Shown one piece after another: positions 20,971 through 30,773 of a DNA stretch of 64,000 nucleotides. Each line of letters begins with the position of its first letter. Position 1 is the first letter of the stretch. This DNA is from Eutreptiella sp. 'Long Island Sound 2002' (lineage: Eukaryota > Euglenozoa > Euglenophyceae > Eutreptiales > Eutreptiaceae): NCBI GenBank assembly GCA_964036045.1, contig OZ038381.1, positions 120,152,843 through 120,216,842 of the forward strand. Reading direction: 5' to 3'. The notes under the pieces were generated by a model that was not told where the DNA came from, searched no databases, and worked only from the letters and a program-made list of their open reading frames with translations. The translations under genes were made by a program, and so were the position numbers.

Positions 20971-23663
20971 TTTGGGGGTCTACACCCCCCAGATAACTGA
21001 CGCATGGGCATGCGTCAAATATTTGACGGACATGCATCCGTCAAATATTTAGGGGGTGTAGACCCCCCAAACGTTTGACGGATGTATGTCCGTCAAATAT
21101 TTAGGGGGCGTAGACCCCCCACATATTTGACAGATGTATGTCCGTCAAATATTTTGGGGGTGTAGACCCCCCGGACAACTAACGCATGGGCATGCGTCAA
21201 ATATTGACGGACATGCATCCGTCAAATATTTAGGGGGTGTAGACCCCCCAAATATTTGAAAAATGTATGTCCGTCAAATATTTTGGGGTGAAGACCCCCC
21301 AAATATTTGACGGATGTATGTCCGTCAAATGTTTCGGGGGTCTACACCCCCCAGATAATTGACGCATGGGCATGCGTCAAATATTTGACGGACATGCATC
21401 CGTCAAATATTTCGGGGGTGTAGACCCCCCGAATATTTGACGGATGAATGTCCCTCAAATATTTTGGGGGTCTACGCCCCCCAGATAACTGACGCATGGG
21501 CATGCGTCAAATATTTGACGGACATGCATCCGTCAAATATTTAGGGGGTGTAGACCCCCCAAATATTTGACGGATGTATGTCCGTCAAATATTTAGGGGG
21601 TGTAGACCCCCCAAATATTTGACGGATGCATGTCCGTCAAATATTTTGGGGGTCTACGTCTCCCAGATAACTGACGCATGGGCATGCGTCAAATATTTGA
21701 CGGACATGCATCCGTCAAATATTTAGGGGGTGTAGACCCCCCAAATATTTGACGGACGTATGTCCGTCAAATATTTTGGGGGTGTATGCCCCCAAGATAA
21801 CTGACGCATGGGCATGCGTCAAATATTTGACGGACATGCATCCGTCAACTATTTAGGGGGTGTAGACCCCCCAAATATTTGACGGATGCATGTCCGTCAA
21901 ATTTTTTGGGGGTCTACGCCCCCCAGATAACTGACGCATGGGCATGCGTCAAATATTTGACGGACATGCATCCGTCAAATATTTAGGGGGTGTAGATCCC
22001 CCAAATATTTGACGGATGTATGTCCGTCAAATATTTTGGGGGTGTAGACCCCCCAAATATTTGACATATGTATGTCCGTCAAATATTTTGGGGGTCTACA
22101 CCCCCAAGATAATTGACGCATGGGCATGCCTCAAATATTTGTTGCACATGCATCCGTCAAATATTTCGGGGGTGTAGACCCCCCAAATATTTGACGGATG
22201 TATGTCCGTCAAATATTTTGGGGGTGTAGACCCCCCAAATATTTGACGGATGCATGTCCGTCAAATATTTTGGGGGTCTACACCCCCCAGATAGCTGACA
22301 CATGGGCATGCGTCAAATATTTGACGGACATGCATCCGTCAAATATTTAGGGGGTGTAGACCCCCCAAATATTTGACGGATGTATGTCCGTCAAATAATT
22401 AGGGGGTGTAGACCCCTCAAATATTTGACGGATGTATGTCCGTCAAATATTTTGGGGGTGTAGACCCCCCAGACAACTGACGCATGGGCATGCGTCAAAT
22501 ATTTGACGGACATGCATCCGTCAAATATTTAGGGGGTGTAGACCCCCCAAATATTTGACGGATGTATGTCCGTCAAATATTTTGGGGGCGTAGACCCCCC
22601 AAATATTTGACGGATGCATGTCCGTCAAATATTTTGGGGGTCTACGCCCCCCAAATAACTAACGCATGGGCATGCGTCAAATATTTGACGGACATGCATC
22701 CGTCAAATATTTGACGGACCTGCATCCGTCAAATATTTAGGGGGTGTAGACCCCCCAAATATTTGACGGAAGTAGGTCCGTCAAATATTTAGGGGGTGTA
22801 GACCCCCCAAAAATTTGACGGATGAATGTCCGTCAAATGTTTTGGGGGTCTACGCCCCCCAGATAACTGACGCATGGGCATGCGTCACATATTTGACGGA
22901 CATGCATCCGTCAAATATTTTGGGGCTGTAGACCCCCCAAATATTTGACGGATGTATGTCCGTCAAATAATTAGGGGCTGTAGACCCCCCAAATATTTGA
23001 CGGATGTATGTCCGTCAAATATTTTGGGGGTGTAGAGCCCCCAGATAACTGACCTATGGGCATGCGTCAAATATTTGACGGACATGCATCCGTCAAATAT
23101 TTTTGGGGTGTAGACCCCCCAAACATTTGACGGATGTATGTCCGTCAAATATTTAGGGGGTCTACACCCCCCAGATAACTGACGCATGGGCATGCGTCAA
23201 ATATTTGACGGACATGCATCCGTCAAATATTTAGGGGGTGTAGACCCCCCAAATATTTGACGGATGTATGTCCGTCAAATATTTTGGGGGTGTAGCCTCC
23301 CCAGACAACTGACGCATGGGCATGCGTCAAATATTTTGGGGGTCTACACCCCCAAAATATTTGACTGATGTATGTCCGTCAAATATTTTGGGGGTGTAGA
23401 CCCCCAAAATATTTGACGGACATACATCCGTCAAATATTTGGGGGGTCTACACCCCCTAAATATTTGACGGATGCATGTCCGTCAAATATTTGACGCATG
23501 CCCATGCGTCAGTTATCTTGGGGGTCTACACCCCCAAAATAATTGACGCATGCCCATGCGTCAATTATTTGGGGGGTCTAGACCCCCCAAATAAGACCCC
23601 TCTAGGAATCAGCGCGTGCCCACACGCCAATTCCTAACAGGGGTCTACACCCCTCTGTGAATC

Positions 23664-24634
23664 AATGGGGGGGGGCTATGAAGTCAAGGGGGGGGGTATG
23701 AAATCGATTGGGGGGGGGGGGCTATGAAATTGAATGGGGGGAACCTATGAAATTCATGGGGGTGGGGCTATGAAATTGATGGGGGGGGGGCTATGAAATT
23801 GATGGGGGGGGCTATGTATTGGATGGGGGGGGGGGGCTATGAAATTGATAGGGGGGCATATGAAATTGATGGGGGGGCTATGAAATGGATGGGGGCGGGG
23901 CTATGAAATTGATGGGGGAGGGGCTATGAAATTGATAAAGGGGGGGTTATAAAATTGATAGGGCAGGGGGCTATGAAATCGATGGGGGGGGCTATGAAAT
24001 TGAATGGGGGGGACCTATGAAATTGATGGGGGTGGGGCTATGAAATTGATGGGGGGTAAGGCTCTGAAATTGATGGGGGGTAGGGCTATGAAATTGATGG
24101 GGGGGGGCTATGAAATTGAATGGGGGGGACCTATGAAATTGATGGGGGTGGGGCTATGAAATTGATGCTGGGTAGGGCTGTGAAATTGATGGGGGGTAGG
24201 GCTATGAAATTGATGGGGGGGGGCTATGAAATTGATGGGGGGGGGCTATGAAATTGATAGGGGGGGGGGCTATGAAATTGATAGGGGAGGGGCTATGAAA
24301 TTGATGGGGGGGCATATGAAATTGATGGGGGGGGGGGCATGAAATTGATAGGGGGGGGCTATGAAATTGATGGGAGGAGGCTATGAAATTGATGCGGGAG
24401 GGGCTATGAAATGGAGGGGGGGGGCTATGAAATTGATGGGGGGGGGGCTATGAAATGGATGGGAGGGGGCTATGAAATTGATTAGGGGGGCTATGAAATG
24501 GATGTGGGGGGGGCTATGAAATGGATGGGAGGGGGCTATGAAATGGATGTGGGGGCGGCTATGAAATGGATGGGGGGGGGGGCTATGAAATTGATAGGGG
24601 GGGCATATGAAATTGATGGGGGGGTAAATAGATG
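23664..24634 (+). repeat. G-run minisatellite, ~22-26-bp unit (CTATGAAATTGATGGGG...)
   Basis: About 40 copies of GCTATGAAATTGAT or GCTATGAAATGGAT are present, each followed by a run of 5-11 G. The length of each G run varies, so units range from about 20 to 28 bp. A higher-order repeat (GAATGGGGGG, then ACCTATGAAATTGATGG, then GGTGGGGCTATG) appears at about 23728, 23999 and 24117. The plus strand could form many G-quadruplexes. Confidence 0.9.
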
Positions 24635-24837
24635 TCTAGGGGGCGCCTGGGGGAGCGGTGCCCCATCCACCCTCCACCGGAACTAACTAAGGAACGGAGT
24701 AACATACCTCCTTATTCTAATTTTTTGGGGGTTCGGACCTTGGTAAGCTGGTGGGAAAACACTCTACTGGAAAAGAAAACCTGAAAAAGAAAAACAGGCA
24801 TACCCTCCCTAACCTCAACCACACAAGCAGGGAAATG

Positions 24838-24916
24838 ACAGGGTGGGAGGGAGGAAGGGAGGGGAGGGAGGGAGGGGAGCGAGGGAGGGGAGGGAGGGAG
24901 GGAGGGAGGGAGGGAG
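24838..24916 (+). repeat. GGGA-type microsatellite
   Basis: A run of GGGAGGGA and GGGAGGGGA units. One strand is purine-only, so it could form triplex or G-quadruplex structures. Confidence 0.85.
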
Positions 24917-24934
24917 GCTCTCTTGGGCGGCCGT

Positions 24935-25065
24935 AGGGGCTGTGTTGTGCTGTGTTGTGCTGTAATATGCTGTGCTATGCTATATGTTGTGCTGTGGTGT
25001 GCTGTGATGTGATGTGCTGTGATGTGCCGTGCTGTGCCGTGATGTGTTGTGCCGTGCTCGAAACC
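24935..25065 (+). repeat. TGTGCTG-type simple repeat
   Basis: Irregular 5-bp-step repeats of TGTGC, TGTGT, TGTGA and TATGC (TGTTGTGCTGTG) run from about 24938 to 25060. Confidence 0.8.
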
Positions 25066-25807
25066 CACTACCCCCCCTCTCCACAGTTCCGGCCCAACCC
25101 GATGAACCCCCACCCACCCACCCCACCAGCAAAACTGACCCGATTAGCTCAGGTGAGGTTGCTTGGGCCAGACATCAGGATTCTGTTCCCACTTGTCTTC
25201 AGTCACATATGAGCCCCCCGATCGGTTGCAGTCAGAGAGATGGGGGGGGGGGTGGGGTGGGGTGGGGTGGGGGGGGGGCACGTACCATCATTGAAGGGGT
25301 TGCAAGCACTGGTTGGGTTTCAGACGCTAGGGTCGAGACCACAACCCACTTCTACACCTCAAGGGTGTGGTGACAATGGGACAAGTTTGATATTGGGGGG
25401 GGACACGGGGGGGGGGGGGCGAAGTCTGACACAGGGGGGGGGGGGTTAGAAAGGGTGTTGGGGTGGGGGGGGGGGGGGTGGGGGTGATGGTCCATAAAAG
25501 TTTGATGCCTGATGTCTGATAGCCGACTAGGTCGCTATACACAATCCTGATACCTCCTGGGGGGTTGTGTGTCTGGGGGTTGGGGGGTACGGAGGTATGT
25601 ATGCGATAATAGCACTTTCTCGTCCTTGCCGAGAAGAAAGTCTTAAGGGTCGCCGTGTTGCCCCCCGCCCCCCTCCCCCCGCCCCCCTCCCCCTCCCCCC
25701 TTCCCTCTCCCCTCTTGTTCCCCCGTGCCCCCCGGTTAGTTTATGAGAAAAATTCCTGAGGCTTGGTTAGAGTTGGGGGTTAAAAGAAAGAATGGATGGA
25801 CTTCTGG
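25066..25807. other. Non-genic stretch with long G and C tracts
   Basis: G-quadruplex-prone runs occur at about 25241-25279 (GGGGTGGGGTGGGGTGGGG) and 25396-25486. A C-rich tract lies at about 25660-25735. TTTGATGCCTGATGTCTGAT near 25500 and ACACAATCCTGATACCTCC near 25540 match pieces near 10040-10091, partly inverted, so this is a dispersed repeat. No gene is seen. The 3' end of the transposon-type gene follows at 25808. Confidence 0.5.
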
Positions 25808-28800
25808 TTAGAGGTCCTTGAAAAGCTCCCCCTCTGAGGAGGAGGAGGAGGAGTCTTGGCGGGCGCGCTTCGACTGAAGCTCTCGTTGGGCTTCGTCCCG
25901 CCTCTTCTTATTGCGCTTCCCGACGCTTTTAAGGGGACGGGATCGCTCAGCCCCAGAGGTCGTTGCCTCGGACTCACTTGGGAGCGGGGGGGGCAGGAGC
26001 CTTTGACTGGGGCAAAGGCAGGGGAGGCAAGCTTGACGACGATGAAGCAACGTCGCCGGGTGCAGACAAGGCCGCTGCATCAACCGGGGCATCATCAGCC
26101 TCTGCAGGTGCATTGCCCCGATTGTTTTTCTTGCCCTTGTGAGGCACCCAATTCAGCACCGCCTCTTGCTCTGCCTCTGCAATGTGCATCAAATCAGGGT
26201 GCCGTGCAGTGTCATGCACATCTGCATAGTGCTGTGCCATGCAGTATGACCAAACTGTCTTTGTGCACAGTGGACAGCGCACAGGATGATTCGTGCACGG
26301 GCTGCTTGCAGATTTTTTTGCCAACGTGTTCCAATGCAGCTTAGCTGGTTGACTGGGGCAGTCAGAGATCATGAGGGTGACCAAGGCGTGTGTCCGCTTG
26401 TTGCGCATCACAACCTGCGTGGAGCAAGTGACACGATCGCCACAAAACCCACAAGCGGTGGCCAAAGAAATCTCTTCCTGACCCTTGACACATTCCTTCC
26501 GCAGAAGGTGTTGACCGACATGCGTCCGCATGCACACGCGTGGCATTGTTGCCTTGCAAATCCTGCACTGAACTGAGCGGGAAATGTCGGTGGTCAAACC
26601 TTTGTCACCACGATCTGTAACAAAGACGCCTTCGTAAGGCTCACACTTCATTGGAGGCACCTTTTATTGTGCAGTTTGGGCACACCATTCAGAAAGTGCG
26701 TCCAACTGACTACTTGGTGCATACCATTTGTTGTCCTCATTCACCTGCAAACGAATGAACTGGACAGAGGTACCAGGAAACGACATTGCAAGCGCATGAA
26801 GACGGTCATGCCAAACATGCAACCCTGCGCCTGCATAGCGCTCAAGGGGCATGAACTGCCCAAGGACTGTCAGGTGCTCTGCACCCTCAATCTCAGATGT
26901 GGGGGTGTCCATGGTGCAGTGTCCTGACGAATTGGTGACAGCCCGAAGGTAAAAGATGCCCAAACTGAGCTTCTCCTGTTGGAAGCACACACAAGCAGCA
27001 AATGTGTCACCAGCCACAGGCATGTTCTCCGCTTGGGGAGTCACGGTCAATGTGGGCAATTTGCCTGGGCGTGGCATCTGTAGAGCACGCATGAGACGGT
27101 CCCGCGGCGCAGAACCCGCGGGTGCGTTAATGAGTTCATTCAAGACGTGCTGTTTGGAGGTGAGTTTTCCCTCAAAGAAAATCATGGAGTCATTAGTGAA
27201 CGTCTGCTCCAACTGATCCTCCTCATCACACTCAAGGAGGTCATCAGGGTCATCGAGAACCTCCTCGGCATCATCCACTGTGCCGATCTCCATCGGAACA
27301 CCGAATGGGCTAAAGATGCCGACCCCTGCCACAGCCATAGCACGCAGGTCTTTTTTTAGTTCCGCACTTGCCATATCCAACCCGGCATTCCACACTGCTG
27401 CACAATCAAAAACATCTGTGCAGCTACCCACTGTTGCGGGTGTGATGTTGTCACCCGTGGCTGCTCGTTTTCGGATGACCTTCCATTCCGGGTGTTTGGC
27501 ATAAATGGCAGACATCTGAACTACAATTGCCAACCGGTACCGAAGTTGAACAATATCTAGGCAACCGCCGGCACCCCGACCCATTTTGCACACAGAGAAC
27601 GTGCCTTCCAGGCGGTCGTTGCCTCGGTGGCAGATGAAAAAGGTCAAGCAATGTTTCAACTGATTGCTGTTCAGCTACTGCTTTGAAACGATTGCAAGAA
27701 GCTTGGCAACTGACGGGAATGCATTCATACCGAGTCTCACTGTGTCGCGAGAGTGCCACAACGCGTGCATACTTTGCCAAGTGCCACTCTCCAAACTGGA
27801 GTTTTTGCATGACCTCTTGTAGATCGGCGAGCGCTTCAAAACGTTTGGGAGGGGCGCACTCGCAGAGACCTTCAATCATGTCCCTCTTCCCAAGGGACAA
27901 CCGGGGAATCAAAAAAACGTCATCGCGGTGCTCCGTGAGGCCAATTGCCGGTTTCCCCGCCCAAGCTTGAAAGCATGAGTCAAACGAAAATTCACTTGAT
28001 AAGGGTATTGCGTCCTTCTTCGCAAGACCGCGGCGGTGGCTCAAACTGGGAAAAAGGTGGGCCTGTGACAAAGCATGGCACACGCTGGGACCACCTGCAC
28101 GATACAAAAGGACACAAAAATCCTTCTCATCGGCACTATACCGGGTGCGGTTGGCTGTGGCAGCATCCTCCACGAGACCTACCAACCGCTTCAACCCATA
28201 GCCCCTTTTTTTCGCGGCATTCAGAACTGTAGCAACGCGAGGCACATTGTTTGTCTGAATAGCCTCCACGAGACGTTGATGGTAGGACACCTGTGAGCGC
28301 AAAGGCTGGAAGGGTCGCTGCATTGTGCGAACATCAAAAAATGCCTTTTGCTCCATTGCACGGTATTCGTGCAGACGTGCGTGCAATGCAAGGGTCCCGC
28401 GGTACTTATACTTGGTGCGCGGCTCTGGCGCCATCGCAATGCGCAACCTCTGAGCAAGAGCAGGGCAATGCTTCAAAGAAGCACATCCGGCACAAGAGTG
28501 CCCATCGTACAACCAACCTGTGCAATGGCACGAGCGAAAACCAGCCAATCCCTCCATCCATTTCCACGAATGGATTGTGCCTTGGGCCAAGTCTTGTGCA
28601 TCCAAAAAAAAAGGCCAGTTGAGTATCAACGAGTGTTGCGTGTGACCTTCCGGCATGTAACCACCACATGGAGTGGGGTGCCTATCCGGAGGCGGGGGCA
28701 GAAGGATAGCATCCTCCGAGTCGGGGACTTCCGGCTGAGCATCGGATGGAATGTTGGGGGCGGCCCCTTTTACCACAAAACGTTCAATGCTACGAAAAAT

Positions 28801-29226
28801 AGACGGTTGGGGTGGAGGAGCATGTACCCATGTGTCGTGCTTCATCGAGGTGAAATGCTGCAACCTCTCACCCCCTGAAACCCGACCCTTGAACCGGTAC
28901 CCACAACCACAAATCTCCTCTGTGCATCCGCATTGACCAGAAGAGGCATCCCTATGGCCACATTTTCCACCACAGGCAGCATGGGAAGCGGGTGGGTCCT
29001 CGTCTGCGGGTGGGTCTTCATTGCTCGGAGGTTGAGCAGGAGCTGCTGGGGGGTCTGCAGACGCTGGTGGTGCTTGTTGTGAAGAGGGGTCTGCAGAGGG
29101 GCAAACGTGTCCCCAGTGGTTGTGGTAGGCTACGAGGCATGTTACACATGCCTTGTGGCAGCCCTTCTTGTTGCACACCACGCAAGTCCCTCGCTTCAGC
29201 GACTTCTGAAGATCGAGTGTCGCCAT
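25808..29226 (-). pseudogene. Transposon-type protein of the agaricomycete 'GxDxLE / zinc-cluster' family, internally deleted and frameshifted
   Basis: Minus-strand frames line up as one protein. From ATG 29226: MATLDLQKSLKRG, a Cys/His cluster (CVVCNKKGCHKACVTC), a Pro-rich linker and a further Cys-rich segment. Then come FCVLLYRAGGPSVCHALSQ and GEWHLAKYARVVAL. After a +1 shift near 27665, KHCLTFFICHRGNDRLEG continues through YAKHPEWK (to 26667). An in-frame TAA follows at 26666-26664. The same frame then resumes with QCRICKATMPRVCMRTHVGQH, CGFCGDRVTC and SSPCTNHPVRCPLCTKTVW. The C-terminal NLS/Ser-rich tail (GKRNKKRRDEAQ, DSSSSSSEGELFKDL) needs one C fewer in a C8 run near 25983-25990. These blocks occur in this order in a repeat-associated family of mushroom genomes. 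There roughly 250-300 residues separate the HL.K.A block from GxDxLE. Here only about 45 do, so the core is deleted at the frameshift point. The copy is therefore probably non-functional. Introns or assembly errors could explain individual breaks. Confidence 0.65.
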
Positions 29227-29357
29227 GATGTGTCGTTGCGCTGTACAAAGGGAGCAAAGCGAGGACCAATCACATGGCACAACCTCCGAAAGGGACACAC
29301 CAACGACGAAACGCAACGTACTATCAATACCCTATTCAGCGTTGCGCGGACCAACAT

Positions 29358-29424
29358 GGTGCCTACTACCGTCGCTCTGCGGCGAATGCTTTCCTGGGTG
29401 CCTACTCCCATCGCTCTGCGGCGA
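29358..29424. repeat. Short direct repeat pair
   Basis: GGTGCCTACT followed by CGCTCTGCGGCGA occurs at 29358-29385 and again at 29397-29424, with two substitutions. Confidence 0.75.
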
Positions 29425-29556
29425 CTGCATGTGTTTTGGTTTAGGTTTCGGCACACACAGGTTTGGGTTTGGGCACCATGCTGGCCTTTGAAAGATTTTG
29501 CAAGTGGAACCGCCCCATGGAGCACTTGCCTAAAAAAACGCGGAAAAATGTCGCAT

Positions 29557-29690
29557 GAGTCCCTAACCCCAACTCGAGGGGCCACGCAAAAAAGCGTGAA
29601 TTGCGAGTCCCTAACCCCACCTCAAGGGGCCCCGCAACAAAGCGTGGATTGTGAATCCCTAACCCCAACTCAAGGGGCGCAACAATACTG
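29557..29690. repeat. 48-bp tandem repeat, 2.8 copies
   Basis: Units begin GAGTCCCTAACCCCAACTC at 29557, 29605 and 29653, and include AGGGGCCMCGCAA and AGCGTGAATTG. The unit is related to the 45-bp repeat at 33012-33134 (shared ACTCAAGGGGCCAC and GAATTG/GGATTGTGA). Confidence 0.85.
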
Positions 29691-30185
29691 ACCAATACGG
29701 GGTTGTGAAACAAACAAACAAGTGGAACACCCCACATTTCACATTGTGTACCGCAATTCCACTCCCGGGTTTCCACAACGGGCCACCAAACGCTGGTGGC
29801 CACGCGGTTCCACGCTGCGCCCACACTCATTGCTGAGTGGGGCACCGCTAGCAAGGCTAGCAGCTCCGCTTGAGGAGTGGATGGATCGGACACAATGCTC
29901 AATGTGGGTGGCAACATCCCGCGCCAGGGGCCCCTTGTCCGCGGGCTGACGTTTGCAGTTAACATGTCTGGGCAACAAACGACATTTGTATAGCGCCTTG
30001 TCTTGCGAAATCTGGCGCTCACACTAGAAAAGGGGGCGCCGTTGGCGCCAGGCGGAAAAAAGGGGGGCGCCCTTGGCGCCATGTCCCCAGCCCACTATCT
30101 CTCAAAACCCGGGGGGGGGGGGGGGGGCTGGGGGGTGTCGCATACAAGGACCGGGGCCGGCCGCCCCCCCGTGGGCGCCGCCCCG
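29691..30185. other. Non-genic stretch
   Basis: Two adjacent GGCGCC-x-TTGGCGCC inverted repeats lie at about 30036-30050 and 30066-30080. A G run follows at about 30112-30127. The element CTCAAAACCCGGG upstream of the G run matches 9903-9916. No supported gene. Confidence 0.45.
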
Positions 30186-30262
30186 CCCTGTTCGCCCGAC
30201 CGGGATTCGAACTGCCGACCAAAGTCTTCCGTCCGCTGCATTACCATTCGGCCACTGCTTGC
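30186..30262 (-). other. tRNA-derived sequence with good A and B boxes
   Basis: On the minus strand TGGCCGAATGG (30254-30244) fits the Pol III A box, and AGTTCGAATCC (30213-30203) fits the B box at tRNA-like spacing. Between them lies an anticodon-arm-like GACTTTGGTC. The T stem (GGCAG against CCCGG) and acceptor stem do not pair. A SINE head or tRNA pseudogene is therefore more likely than a functional tRNA. The D-arm and TTTGG resemble tRNA-Gln(TTG), which is a weak suggestion. Confidence 0.55.
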
Positions 30263-30494
30263 CCGGAGGACATTGGTCCTCCCCACTGCTTGGAGGCGAG
30301 TCTGCCACTGACAAAAAACCCAAAGTGTGTGTTTCTGTCTGACTGACTGCTGGCCTGGCTAACTGACTGATTGGCTGACTGTCAGCCTCTCTTCAAGGTG
30401 CACTGCCGAAAGCAATAGAATTTTGTGTCGCACCCAGGGGTGGCTTGGGCTCGGGGGGCACCCTTAACCGTATTATGTCGTTCTACCACAGGAT

Positions 30495-30773
30495 TTAAGG
30501 AAGGTGGGGCACCTGCTGTTCAGCTGAGCAGTCCCGCCGCAATTGGGTGCTCTCCGCCTCGCTGACCGCCAGGTTGTGCCTCATGTCTTCGCCATGCAGC
30601 CGTGCCTCGCGGACACGTACCATGAGGTGTGCCCCTTCCATGTCCATTGCGTTGAGCTGCTCCTCGAGCTGGCGGTTCTCGTTCTCCAACCGCCGAAGGG
30701 TATCCATCAGCACAGAAGGGTCTTCGCGCACCTCATGAACAGGGGCATAGGTGTCGTAGATCGGATAACTCAT
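30495..30773 (-). CDS. Small coiled-coil protein or exon (92 aa)
   Basis: From ATG at 30773 (MSYPIYDTYAPVHEVREDP) the frame runs to a stop at 30497-30495. Residues about 20-80 form a strong coiled coil: VLMDTLRRLENENRQLEEQL, then MVRVREARLHGEDMRHNL and SEAESTQLRRD. Leucines and other hydrophobics fall at heptad positions, and the charge pattern is typical. Composition is unlike the overlapping Cys/Ser-rich plus-strand frames. The family is not recognised. A coiled coil of this kind occurs in transposon ORF1/gag-like proteins and in many structural proteins. No partner gene is adjacent (the nearest is the broken transposon-type gene 1.3 kb away), so it may be a single exon or a relic. Confidence 0.45.
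   Translation of the reverse strand: MSYPIYDTYAPVHEVREDPSVLMDTLRRLENENRQLEEQLNAMDMEGAHLMVRVREARLHGEDMRHNLAVSEAESTQLRRDCSAEQQVPHLP

Larger units (their letters stand above)
11613..23605. repeat. 12-kb satellite built of nested inverted repeats
   Basis: Three hairpin modules alternate without a spacer. H1 is ATTTGACGGA, a six-base centre (ATGTATG/CATGCA types) and TCCGTCAAAT. H2 is GGGGGT-GTAG-ACCCCC or its complement. H3 is TGACGCATG-GG-CATGCGTCA. H1+H2 gives a basic step of about 52 bp, and steps with H3 are about 130 bp. Nearly every base lies in an inverted repeat. The array starts directly after the 10-bp minisatellite and decays at about 23590-23605. Short minus-strand frames (type KYLTDIHPSNIWGVYTPK) are repeat by-products. 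Confidence 0.93.

Noticed and set aside
11613-23605. CRISPR-like array of palindromic repeats
   Set aside because: There are no unique spacers of constant size, no cas genes and a eukaryotic context. The intervals between hairpins are themselves the same repeat modules.
30186-30262. Functional tRNA gene
   Set aside because: A and B boxes are good, but the T stem and acceptor stem do not pair, so it is reported only as tRNA-derived.
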